A stretch of DNA of 64,000 nt from SIG307 sp045596385 (GTDB lineage: Bacteria; Bacillota; Clostridia; Lachnospirales; Lachnospiraceae), in the NCBI GenBank assembly GCA_045596385.1, contig JAZOCC010000015.1:1-64000 (forward strand), read 5' to 3'. Of this stretch, positions 35,483-43,443 are shown in pieces. Within the stretch, counting starts at the first letter, position 1. Each line of letters begins with the position of its first letter. The notes under the pieces were generated by a model, which was not told the DNA's origin, did not search any database, and saw nothing but the letters and a program-made list of their open reading frames with translations. Made by a program: the position numbers and the translations under genes.

Positions 35483-35511
35483 TTTACAGATAAAAAAAAG
35501 TGTGCTAGGAT
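35483..35511 (+). promoter_or_regulatory. Promoter of rnpB
   Basis: TTTACA at 35483-35488 and TAGGAT at 35506-35511 are spaced by 17 bases and place the RNA start at about 35518, agreeing with the first paired base of RNase P RNA. Confidence 0.75.
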
Positions 35512-35515
35512 AGAG

Positions 35516-35869
35516 CAGAGTAGCACAGATGATCGCGCCCTTTTGGGTGAGGAAAGTCCGGGCTCCACAGGGCAGGGTGCCGGATAACGTCCGGTCGGGG
35601 CGACCCGAAGGCCAGTGCAACAGAAAAGAAACCGCCGGTTTTTACCGGTAAGGGTGGAATGGCGGTGTAAGAGACCACCGCTCTTGCGGTAACGCAAGAG
35701 GCTGTGTAAACCCCACTCGGAGCAAGACAAAACAGAAAGCAATACGGCGGCCCGTCGTGCTTTCGGGTATGTCGCGTTTTGTACCGCAAGGTGCAAAGGA
35801 GCTGTGCGGTAACGTACAGTCAAGATAGATGATCATCCGATACAGAACCCGGCTTACAGTGCTACTCAC
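35516..35869 (+). ncRNA. rnpB: RNase P RNA
   Basis: About 350 bases with the universal RNase P RNA landmarks: GAGGAAAGTCCGGGCTCC near the 5' end (P4 and its partner), AGGGTGGAATGGCGGTGTAAGAG in the middle, and AGATAGATGATCATCC with ACAGAACCCGGCTTACAG at the 3' end. Terminal sequences GAGTAGCAC (35518-35526) and GTGCTACTC (35859-35867) pair perfectly as P1. It is the catalytic RNA that matures tRNA 5' ends with RnpA. Type A architecture seems likely, though I did not fold it fully. Protein-like frames across it are chance. Confidence 0.97.
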
Positions 35870-35896
35870 TTTCGAACCTATAGTTCACTTATTATA

Positions 35897-35940
35897 AAAG
35901 GATGTTACTGCCGATATTGCGGCAATAACATCCTTCTTTC
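35897..35940 (+). terminator. rnpB terminator
   Basis: AAGGATGTTA with TGCCG pairs with CGGCA and TAACATCCTT, followed by CTTTC, about 30 bases after the RNase P RNA. It may also serve the convergent gene at 35967. Confidence 0.8.
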
Positions 35941-35966
35941 ATTCATAAAAATCTACATGTACTCTC

Positions 35967-36284
35967 CTAAGCGATACCGATCTTTTCTTTTACTCTTCGC
36001 ATATCATTTTCCAGAACATTTACCCGAAGATGCATCCATTCCTTCTCGTTCTCTACTTTTAATGCCTCGTCCAATTTTCTGTTTAAATCAAGATGTCCCT
36101 CTGCAATAATCCGGATATTCCTGTTGGTCTCATTTTCAAGAGTAAGTCGCAAATCCTTTACGTTTGCTTCCACGGCCTGCATTCTTCCCTTCAGCCCCTG
36201 TACATCGCCCTTCAGTTCCTGCACATCGCCCTTCAGCAACTGCATGTCGTCATAAATAGCCCTTAGCATTTGACTTTCTGTCAT
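35967..36284 (-). CDS. Small coiled-coil hypothetical protein
   Basis: A 105-residue soluble protein that is almost wholly coiled coil. Heptad-like units LKGDVQE, LKGDVQG and LKGRMQA are tandem repeats of a seven-residue pattern near the N-terminus, followed by LTLENETNRNIRIIAEGHLDLNRKLDEAL. Similar short coiled-coil proteins of unknown role are common in Lachnospiraceae. I start at 36284, which follows AGGAGGAG; the longer frame upstream overlaps a likely promoter, TTTACA 17 bases before TAGATT on the minus strand. Monocistronic. Confidence 0.75.
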   Translation of the reverse strand: MTESQMLRAIYDDMQLLKGDVQELKGDVQGLKGRMQAVEANVKDLRLTLENETNRNIRIIAEGHLDLNRKLDEALKVENEKEWMHLRVNVLENDMRRVKEKIGIA

Positions 36285-36418
36285 ATTGTCTCCTCCTATC
36301 GTGTAAAAATGTGTCGTTTCTTCCCCTACACATAATCTATCACCTTTGGCACGCAATGTAAAGTATTTTTTGGGATAACGTCTAGTATACCGAACATTAT
36401 CCCAAGTCTTTTCCCTTA

Positions 36419-38083
36419 TCAAACCTTAAAACAGCTTCCGCCTACAAACTCTCTTAAAATCGAGTTGTGTGGAATGTCGTCGCTTCCGGCTCCCAGAAAG
36501 TAGTCCAGGAACTTCAACAAACGCTTTGCCTCGGTATAGGCCGGGGAATCCACCGGCACACTGAACAAAAGCGGCTCCGCATACTGCTTTAATACCGCCA
36601 ACTCATACAGCAGCGCGGAATTAAACATAACGTCACAGTCCTCCTGGTACGGGAAAATATTATCCTGCTCACCGCGACGTACCGACGGCCACATCATAAT
36701 GGTACGTTCCGCAGATGCTCCGCGGGTCCTCGCATCTCGTACGATACGGCGAATCAGTCTGCCGTCCGTAGTCGGAATGCGATTGTGCTCGTCTACATTT
36801 AACTGCGTCAACGCACTGATATAAATCTTAAACTTGTTCTTCCGCGGCAGGGAATGGGACAACAAATCATTCAGACCGTGAATGCCCTCAATTACGAGGA
36901 TATCGTCCTTTCCCAGCTTCTTTTTGTTCCCTTTATATTCTCTCTTTCCGGTTTTAAAATTAAAGCTCGGCAGTTCTACCTCTTCACCCTGTAACAGTGC
37001 CGTCATATCCGCATTAAACTGCTCCACATCAATGGCACCCAGACACTCAAAATCATAATTTCCGTCCGCATCAAGCGGTGTTTTTTCCCGGTCCACAAAA
37101 TAATCGTCTACCGCAATCGGGTGCGGATGTAACCCTACCGCACGCAGCTGAATGGACAAACGATGGGAAAATGTTGTCTTTCCGGAAGAAGACGGTCCCG
37201 CAATCATGACAAACTTTACGTTTCCCTTCTTTACAATCTCTTCCGCCACTTCCGCAATTTTCTTTTCCTGAAGCGCCTCCTGAATCAACGCAATATCATT
37301 AAACTCGCCCTTTGCAATGATTTCGTTCAAATCACCCACGGTTTCGATTCCCATGCGCTTGCACCAAAGATTGGACTCCTGAAAGGTTGCAAACAGCTTC
37401 TCTCTCTGAATAAACCCGGACATGCAATTCGGCTGTTTGATATCCGGAAGCAGCAAAAGGAATCCGTCCTTATACGGGAAAAAGTCAAAATACCGCAGTA
37501 CTTCCGTGGATTCCGGCATATACCCGTAAAAATAGTCCTCGAAACCGCCCAGATTGTAGATGTTGGTCTTAGACACGCGACGGAATTTGAATAATTTCTC
37601 CTTATCGTACATTTTATGCTTCCGGAACATCTCTACCGCTTCCGAAGTCGGTACGGCACGCTTATGAAATACTACCTTTTCCGATACCAGACGACGCATT
37701 TCCTTCTTTACAAGGCGGGCACCCTCCTCGTCTAATACCACATTCCCGTCAATTTCGCCGTAATATCCGTTTCCGATGGCATGCTCAATACGGACCTTAT
37801 TGATTTTGTCCTTCCCGAACACCTTGTAAATCGCACAAATCATCATAAAGAACATACCTCGAGCATAGGTACGGTTACCGTCCTTATCCGCCGTGGTTAA
37901 AAACTCCAGCTCGCAATCCCGATCCAGCGTCTTGCTCAGCTCACATAAATTTCCGTCTCTGCGGGCCAAAATAATATCATGCACATACTCTTTTTCAAAC
38001 TTTCTGGCAAACTCCGACACCGTCGTGCCTCTTGCCACTTTATGTACCACACCTTTTACGGTTACGTTTACCATACTCTCCAT
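36419..38083 (-). CDS. Nucleoside kinase with TGS domain, uridine-kinase-like
   Basis: A 554-residue fusion. Residues 1-65 are a TGS domain (VKGVVHKVARGTTVSEFARKF) and about 70-240 is the threonyl-tRNA-synthetase-type second domain. The C-terminal half is a uridine kinase/phosphoribulokinase-like P-loop domain with Walker A IAGPSSSGKTTFSHRL, then the PIAVDDYFVDRE lid and DILVIEGIHGLND. This architecture is widespread in Clostridia and annotated as nucleoside kinase; the substrate is not certain. Start at 38083 (MESMV) is chosen for AGGTGG at normal spacing. It lies 37 bases downstream of trmK in the dgt-dnaG-rpoD-trmK cluster. Confidence 0.85.
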   Translation of the reverse strand: MESMVNVTVKGVVHKVARGTTVSEFARKFEKEYVHDIILARRDGNLCELSKTLDRDCELEFLTTADKDGNRTYARGMFFMMICAIYKVFGKDKINKVRIEHAIGNGYYGEIDGNVVLDEEGARLVKKEMRRLVSEKVVFHKRAVPTSEAVEMFRKHKMYDKEKLFKFRRVSKTNIYNLGGFEDYFYGYMPESTEVLRYFDFFPYKDGFLLLLPDIKQPNCMSGFIQREKLFATFQESNLWCKRMGIETVGDLNEIIAKGEFNDIALIQEALQEKKIAEVAEEIVKKGNVKFVMIAGPSSSGKTTFSHRLSIQLRAVGLHPHPIAVDDYFVDREKTPLDADGNYDFECLGAIDVEQFNADMTALLQGEEVELPSFNFKTGKREYKGNKKKLGKDDILVIEGIHGLNDLLSHSLPRKNKFKIYISALTQLNVDEHNRIPTTDGRLIRRIVRDARTRGASAERTIMMWPSVRRGEQDNIFPYQEDCDVMFNSALLYELAVLKQYAEPLLFSVPVDSPAYTEAKRLLKFLDYFLGAGSDDIPHNSILREFVGGSCFKV

Positions 38084-38120
38084 AAGAAACCACCTTTCCG
38101 GACTTCGCCTTCCGCAAGCC

Positions 38121-38855
38121 CTACCGATTTGCAAGCTTCTTTGCCATTGCCTCGTTTGCTTTCAACCGAAGCAATAGTTCCTCCGTCCTTCTCTCTGCCT
38201 TCTCCGTTCCTGCCGCAGACAAGCCCGCCAAAACCTCCGTTGTTTTTTGATGTTCCTCTTCCAAAAACGCCTGCAGTACCGGCACTGCCGACTCTCTTAA
38301 GCGTTTTCCGTACAAATACTCCTCCTCGGTCCAGAGTACATCCTCACCGTGCTCCGCCCGAAGAATCGTATAATACTTTCCGTCTTCAAACAGCATATCC
38401 TCTTCCGTAATCCGGAAACCAATCTTCTGTACAAAGCGGCGGAACTCTGCAATCTCCGACTGCGGTTGCAGTACCAGTTCCTTTACCGTTGCCACCGTAT
38501 CCGGATATGCGGAAAGAATCCGTTCCATAAGCGGCCCGCCCATACCGCCGATCAGCACCGTATCCGCCTCTCCCGGCAAAAGCTTCGCCAATCCGTCCGA
38601 AAGCCGGAGGGAAATCTTTTCCTCCATACCGAACCGTTTCACGTTTTCCTTTGCCCTGGCAAGGGGCCCTGCATTGACATCCATAGCGATTACCTGAGGG
38701 GCAATTCCCTGTTCCACCAGATAAATCGATGTATAGGCGTGATCACACCCCACATCTGCCGTGCGGTTTCCGCGGCTGACAAAACCTGCCGTCCGGAGCA
38801 TGCGCTCCGACAAAAAGCCTGCCACTGTGCCGCGTTTTCCCACTCTTTCTTCCAT
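38121..38855 (-). CDS. trmK: tRNA (adenine(22)-N(1))-methyltransferase
   Basis: A 244-residue SAM-dependent methyltransferase of the TrmK (YqfN) family. The SAM loop is TADVGCDHAYTSIYLVEQG and the acidic DVNAGPLARAKENV segment follows; IGGMGGPLM is the family active-site motif. It methylates N1 of A22 in tRNA. It follows rpoD by 10 bases, the standard arrangement in Firmicutes. The C-terminal part is a helical coiled extension, as usual. Start follows AGGAGAATACA. Confidence 0.93.
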   Translation of the reverse strand: MEERVGKRGTVAGFLSERMLRTAGFVSRGNRTADVGCDHAYTSIYLVEQGIAPQVIAMDVNAGPLARAKENVKRFGMEEKISLRLSDGLAKLLPGEADTVLIGGMGGPLMERILSAYPDTVATVKELVLQPQSEIAEFRRFVQKIGFRITEEDMLFEDGKYYTILRAEHGEDVLWTEEEYLYGKRLRESAVPVLQAFLEEEHQKTTEVLAGLSAAGTEKAERRTEELLLRLKANEAMAKKLANR

Positions 38856-38865
38856 TGTATTCTCC

Positions 38866-39990
38866 TTACTCCAAATAATCCCTCAATTTCTTTGAACGGC
38901 TCGGATGACGCAACTTACGAAGAGCCTTCGCCTCAATCTGACGAATACGCTCTCTTGTTACGTTAAACTCACGACCTACTTCCTCCAAGGTTCTGCCTCT
39001 GCCGTCGTCCAGACCGAAGCGCAGGCGAAGCACATTCCGTTCTCTCTCAGTCAGGGTATCCAGCACTTCACTGATTTGCTCGCGAAGAAGGGTAAAGGCT
39101 GCCTGCTCCGCCGGTACCGGAATGTGGTCATCCTGGATGAAATCTCCCAGATGGCTATCTTCCTCTTCACCGATCGGAGTCTCCAAAGACACCGGTTCCT
39201 GAGCAATTTTCTGAATCTCCCGGACACGGTCCAGAGACATATGCATTTCCTTTGCAATCTCCTCCGGAAGCGGTTCTCTGCCGTACTCCTGCAGGAGCTG
39301 ACGCTGTACGCGGATTAATTTATTAATCGTTTCTACCATATGCACCGGAATACGGATGGTTCTCGCCTGGTCCGCAATGGCTCTTGTAATGGCCTGACGA
39401 ATCCACCAGGTGGCATAGGTAGAAAACTTATATCCCTTCCGGTAATCGAACTTTTCCACCGCTTTGATTAAGCCAAGATTACCTTCCTGAATCAAATCCA
39501 AAAACTGCATACCGCGGCCCACATAACGCTTTGCAATGCTGACAACAAGACGCAGATTCGCCTCAGACAAACGCTTCTTTGCCGCCTCGTCTCCGGCTTC
39601 CATCTTAATGGCCAGCTCCATTTCTTCCTCCGCGGTCAGAAGCGGCACCTTACCGATTTCCTTCAAATACATGCGCACCGGGTCCTCAAGGCTCACACCC
39701 TCCGGCACCGTAAGGTCCAGATTTTCCAGCTCCTCGGTCTCGGCATCATCCTCTAACAGGAGTGCATCGTCCGGTTCTTCATCCCCGTCCATATTGATGT
39801 CACTGATACGGAGCACGTCCACATTATTGGCCTCCAAAAACTCATACACCCGTTCCGTCATTGCTTCATCCATTTCCACATCCGCCATAAAGTCAGCGAT
39901 TTCCTGAAACTCCAATACATTCTTCTTCTTTGCTGCATACGCCAGCAAATCCTTCATCTTTGCCTGAAAACGTTCCATATTTCCTTCCAT
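38866..39990 (-). CDS. rpoD: RNA polymerase primary sigma factor RpoD (SigA)
   Basis: A 374-residue primary sigma factor. Region 1.2-2 spans about 125-260, with RLVVSIAKRYVGRGMQFLDLIQEGNLGLIKAVEKFDYRKGYKFSTYATWWIRQAI holding the -10 recognition residues. Region 3 follows, and region 4.2 is at the end (LEEVGREFNVTRERIRQIEAKALRKLRHPSR) for -35 recognition. The non-conserved insertion of proteobacterial RpoD is missing, as expected in Firmicutes. Start at 39990 follows GGAGG. It is the third gene of the dgt-dnaG-rpoD-trmK run, the classical macromolecular synthesis operon. Confidence 0.97.
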   Translation of the reverse strand: MEGNMERFQAKMKDLLAYAAKKKNVLEFQEIADFMADVEMDEAMTERVYEFLEANNVDVLRISDINMDGDEEPDDALLLEDDAETEELENLDLTVPEGVSLEDPVRMYLKEIGKVPLLTAEEEMELAIKMEAGDEAAKKRLSEANLRLVVSIAKRYVGRGMQFLDLIQEGNLGLIKAVEKFDYRKGYKFSTYATWWIRQAITRAIADQARTIRIPVHMVETINKLIRVQRQLLQEYGREPLPEEIAKEMHMSLDRVREIQKIAQEPVSLETPIGEEEDSHLGDFIQDDHIPVPAEQAAFTLLREQISEVLDTLTERERNVLRLRFGLDDGRGRTLEEVGREFNVTRERIRQIEAKALRKLRHPSRSKKLRDYLE

Positions 39991-40046
39991 ATGCTTCCTC
40001 CATATTGCACATTCTTTCCGTCATTGCGGAAAAATATACCTTCTGT

Positions 40047-41822
40047 CTAAAGTCCTGCCTTCTGTAACGTTGTATTTAAAGATGCCTGTTCCGCAATGGC
40101 CTTCTGCATTGCCTCCAGGTCCCCCGTTTCCGCCGCACGTCCCATCCGCATTTCGATACTGCTTTGCTTCACCTTACGGATCGTTTCCGCAAAAGCCTTT
40201 GCCTTCTGAGCTTCATCCAAATCACCCAAAAGCGTTGTCTGGAACAACTCCGCAGCCTTCGCCTGTTCTTCCTTGGTCTCATAGCGGTTTAAAATGCGCG
40301 CCGGTGTAACCGTTCCCTCCTTTTCGTATTGTTCAAACACTTCCTTTGCCGCTCCGCAGTAGAACTCGTCCGTAAAATCCTCTGCTGTCAGTATCCCCTT
40401 CACTTTACCCAGCAGTGCCGGCTCCGTTGTCAGCCACGTAAGCAACAGCTTTTGGGAAGTATTCAGTCCGTTTTCCTGTTTTTGCTTTTTCCGTTCCGCA
40501 TAGGACGATTCCTTCTTTTCCTCCGTCGGCATCTCTGCACTTCCGTACTGATTTACCAGACGATTTAACATATCAAAGCTGATTTGATATTCCTTGGCAA
40601 TGGCCTCCGTATAGGTCCTGCGCTCCAGCTCCTCCGTAAACTGCAGGAGCTTCTTTGCCGTCTCTCTGAAAAACTTCGTTTTCTGCTCCGGATCCGAAAA
40701 ATCAAACTCATTCTTTAGCACATCGATTTCAAAATAAAAGCTGTTTCTGGCATTCTGAATCCGTTTTTCGTATTCTTCTGCCCCCAGTGCCTTAATAAAC
40801 TCATCCGGGTCCTTGTAAGGCTTCATGTTGATAACCTTTGCTGAAATCCCCGCCGCACGTAAAATCGGTATCGCGCGAAGCGCCGCCTTCTGTCCCGCAC
40901 CGTCACTGTCGTAGGTAATGTATACCTCCTTTACATACCGCGCGATAAGATTTGCCTGCAAGCCCGTAAACGCCGTACCGAGAGAAGCCACCGCATTGGT
41001 AAATCCGGCCTGATGCAGCGATATGACATCCATATAACCCTCACAAAGAAGAAAGTAACTCTTTCTTGACTGTCTTGCATAATTTAATGCGTACAAATTC
41101 CGGCTCTTGTCAAAAATCGGTGTTTCCGGAGAGTTCAAATACTTCGGTTCCCCGTCTCCCATGACACGGCCGCCGAAACCGATAACCTTGCTGTTTCCGT
41201 CCATAATCGGGAACATGGCACGGTTCCAGAACTTGTCATACACGCCCCGCTTTTCATCAAAGGTAAACAGACCGCTTTCTCTTAGAATATCGTCGTCAAA
41301 GCCCTGGGATTTCAAATACCCGTACAATTCTCTGCCGCCTTTATCGGAATAGCCGAGACCGAACTTCGTAATGGTCTCGTCGGACAGCCCTCGCTTCTTA
41401 AAGTACCCGTAAGCCGTCTGCCCCGGATCCTTCTTCATCCGGACATAATAAAACTTTGCCGCTTCTTTATTAATGTCAAACAGACGCATGCGCCTGTCGG
41501 CCTTTCTCTTTGCCTCCGGAGTAAACTCCTGCTCCGGGAGCTTTATCCCAGCCCGGTCCGCCAAATGCTGTATGGCCTCCGGGAAGGAAAAATTCTCATA
41601 CTCCATCAAAAAGGTAAACACATTGCCGCCCACCCCGCAACCGAAGCAGTGATACATCTGCCTGCTTCCGCTGACGGAAAAGCTGGGGGTCTTCTCTCCG
41701 TGAAACGGACAAAGCCCCATATAGTTGGAACCCTTCTTCTGAAGTTTTATATACGTGCCGATGACATCCACAATGTCACTGCCGGACCGTACCTCTTCCA
41801 CCACTTCATCCGAGTAGTACAT
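40047..41822 (-). CDS. dnaG: DNA primase
   Basis: A 591-residue bacterial primase. A CHC2 zinc domain (C38, H41, C59, C62) is followed by the TOPRIM catalytic core, with LLCEGYMDVISLHQAGF and YITYDSDGAGQKAA carrying the acidic metal ligands. A C-terminal helicase-binding domain completes it. It makes RNA primers at the replication fork with DnaB. Length is normal for the family. Start follows AGAGGTGAC. It lies 20 bases downstream of dgt and 56 bases upstream of rpoD. Confidence 0.97.
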   Translation of the reverse strand: MYYSDEVVEEVRSGSDIVDVIGTYIKLQKKGSNYMGLCPFHGEKTPSFSVSGSRQMYHCFGCGVGGNVFTFLMEYENFSFPEAIQHLADRAGIKLPEQEFTPEAKRKADRRMRLFDINKEAAKFYYVRMKKDPGQTAYGYFKKRGLSDETITKFGLGYSDKGGRELYGYLKSQGFDDDILRESGLFTFDEKRGVYDKFWNRAMFPIMDGNSKVIGFGGRVMGDGEPKYLNSPETPIFDKSRNLYALNYARQSRKSYFLLCEGYMDVISLHQAGFTNAVASLGTAFTGLQANLIARYVKEVYITYDSDGAGQKAALRAIPILRAAGISAKVINMKPYKDPDEFIKALGAEEYEKRIQNARNSFYFEIDVLKNEFDFSDPEQKTKFFRETAKKLLQFTEELERRTYTEAIAKEYQISFDMLNRLVNQYGSAEMPTEEKKESSYAERKKQKQENGLNTSQKLLLTWLTTEPALLGKVKGILTAEDFTDEFYCGAAKEVFEQYEKEGTVTPARILNRYETKEEQAKAAELFQTTLLGDLDEAQKAKAFAETIRKVKQSSIEMRMGRAAETGDLEAMQKAIAEQASLNTTLQKAGL

Positions 41823-41842
41823 AAGTCACCTCTTTATTTTAG

Positions 41843-42850
41843 CTAATAGACGCTCCATGCATCCGGAATCATAATCTCTGTATAGGTTACCGTAGCGAAA
41901 CGGTCCGACATTCCGGCGATGTAGTCGCACACCACTCTCGAAACCGCTTCCCCGCCTTCTATCATCCGGAGAAATTTCCCCGGTAAAAGCTCTGTATGAT
42001 CCATATAATATTCATACAACTGCTCAATCATTTTCTCTGCCTTTTTCTCCTCACCCTTTGCCTTCGGATTAGTATAAACACTCTCGAACATAAACAACCG
42101 CAGATTTAACATCGCTTCTTCCACCGCCGGCGACATGCAAATATCCCCGGCCTCCTCACTGCTGATAATAATATCATGAATGAGGGTGTTCAGGCGTTCT
42201 CTCGGAGAATGTCCCAAGATATTTGTGTACAGTGTCGGGATGTCTTCTTCCCGGATAATCTGTCCCCGGATCGCATCATCAATATCGTGATTAATATACG
42301 CAATCTTGTCCGATAGTCTTACAATCTTTCCTTCCATAGTGGAAGGTTTTCCTTCCGTCTGATGATTCAGAATACCGTCCCTGACTTCCTTTGTCAGATT
42401 CAATCCCCGACCTTGCTTTTCCAGACGTTCTACCACACGGATACTTTGGATATGATGCTCGAAACCGCCCTCACATACACGGTCCAGCGCCCGCTCCCCG
42501 GCATGTCCGAAGGGAGTATGTCCCAAATCGTGCCCCAAGGCAATGGCCTCCGTCAAATCCTCGTTCAGCCGCAACGCCTTCGCAATGGTTCTGGCATTCT
42601 GTGAAACCTCCAATGTATGGGTCAGACGGTTCCGGTAATGGTCGCCTTCCGGCGCCAGAAACACCTGCGTTTTTCCCTTCAACCGGCGAAACGCTTTACA
42701 ATGCAGGATACGGTCCCGGTCTCTTTGATACTCCGGACGCAAATCACACATCTCCTCCGGCACGTCACGCCCCTGTGTCTCATCACTGAAGGCCGCCTTT
42801 GGGCTGAGATATTCGTGTTCCCGTTGCTCCATTCTCTCTCGAATCGTCAT
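41843..42850 (-). CDS. dgt: Deoxyguanosinetriphosphate triphosphohydrolase-like protein
   Basis: A 335-residue HD-domain dNTP triphosphohydrolase. The pieces RDRILHCKAFRRLKGKTQVF, RLTHTLEVSQNARTIAKAL and ALGHDLGHTPFGHAGE carry the metal-binding His and HD residues. It hydrolyses dGTP, or dNTPs in the broader family, to nucleoside and tripolyphosphate. The ATG at 42850 follows AGGAGG; upstream in-frame codons belong to palindromic DNA and are rejected. It is the first gene of the dnaG-rpoD cluster, as in many Clostridia. Confidence 0.93.
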   Translation of the reverse strand: MTIRERMEQREHEYLSPKAAFSDETQGRDVPEEMCDLRPEYQRDRDRILHCKAFRRLKGKTQVFLAPEGDHYRNRLTHTLEVSQNARTIAKALRLNEDLTEAIALGHDLGHTPFGHAGERALDRVCEGGFEHHIQSIRVVERLEKQGRGLNLTKEVRDGILNHQTEGKPSTMEGKIVRLSDKIAYINHDIDDAIRGQIIREEDIPTLYTNILGHSPRERLNTLIHDIIISSEEAGDICMSPAVEEAMLNLRLFMFESVYTNPKAKGEEKKAEKMIEQLYEYYMDHTELLPGKFLRMIEGGEAVSRVVCDYIAGMSDRFATVTYTEIMIPDAWSVY

Positions 42851-42889
42851 CGTATCCTCCTCGTTTTTACCATCACCGTTCAATATAGA

Positions 42890-43061
42890 GTTCCGCTTGC
42901 GGAACTCTCGCGCCGAGCGCGGTCGCTCGCGCCACCTTCCATTCGTGCGAGTGCGCATCCTGCGGAGCATTTTGCTCTATGGGAAATTTCACATTTCCCA
43001 TAGAGCAAAAAATTCCCCGTATTAGTATAATACGACAAAAAAAAGGAAAATCCTTTTTTGT
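42890..43061. repeat. Cluster of strong palindromes upstream of dgt
   Basis: Three stem-loops in a row: GAGTTCCGC/GCGGAACTC at about 42889-42907; a perfect 18-bp stem with a five-base loop at 42970-43010 (arms beginning TTTTGCTCTATGGG); and AAAAAAGGA/TCCTTTTTT at 43038-43059. A possible -10 TATACT for dgt (minus strand, plus 43024-43029) falls between the last two, which would place the 18-bp stem in the dgt leader. Confidence 0.6.
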
Positions 43062-43119
43062 ATTGATTAAATTTTAAAGACTTTCTTAATGTTCCTACCA
43101 AAAACATTTATTAACTCGA

Positions 43120-43436
43120 AAACGAGGGTGGCGCATGAAGATAAGCGCCGGCTCGGGCGTGGCGAACTCTTGCGAATGATAGAATGTTTAGCAAAAAAGT
43201 TGCTCTCAAATAAACTGTTTTTGAATTTGTCCGAAGGACCGCGTTCTTAGCTGAGTCGAAATCACCTCTTAGCGGTTCATAGTCTCGAGGACACTACCGA
43301 GAGACGTCTAGAACCGGTTAGAGGAAGTTTGACAAAGCGTTGCGCTTTGAAAAAAACATTTTATTTGAGAGCAACTATTTTTTTGAATATGTCCATTCAC
43401 AAGAGCGGGGCGCGCATCTTCATGCGACGCCCCGTA
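43120..43436. repeat. Element A: nested inverted-repeat element or structured RNA
   Basis: About 315 non-coding bases. Outer ends resemble each other in inverse (ATGAAGAT with GC-rich flanks at 43134-43141; ATCTTCAT at 43416-43423). Inside is a perfect 17-bp inverted repeat (43198-43214 and 43360-43376), and inside that a stepped hairpin at 43265-43325 with CCTCT/AGAGG, GGTTC/GAACC and GTCTC/GAGAC. The right end is itself a hairpin of CGGGGCG and CGCCCCG. End sequences match those of element C. Confidence 0.65.
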
Positions 43437-43443
43437 CTCACAT

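Noticed and set aside
35386..35869. Minus-strand frames over the RNase P RNA
   Set aside because: RNase P RNA landmarks and P1 pairing are unmistakable; these frames are chance.
42851..42970. Upstream extension of dgt to position 42970
   Set aside because: The extra residues (Arg-rich) come from palindromic DNA and the ATG at 42850 has an AGGAGG site.
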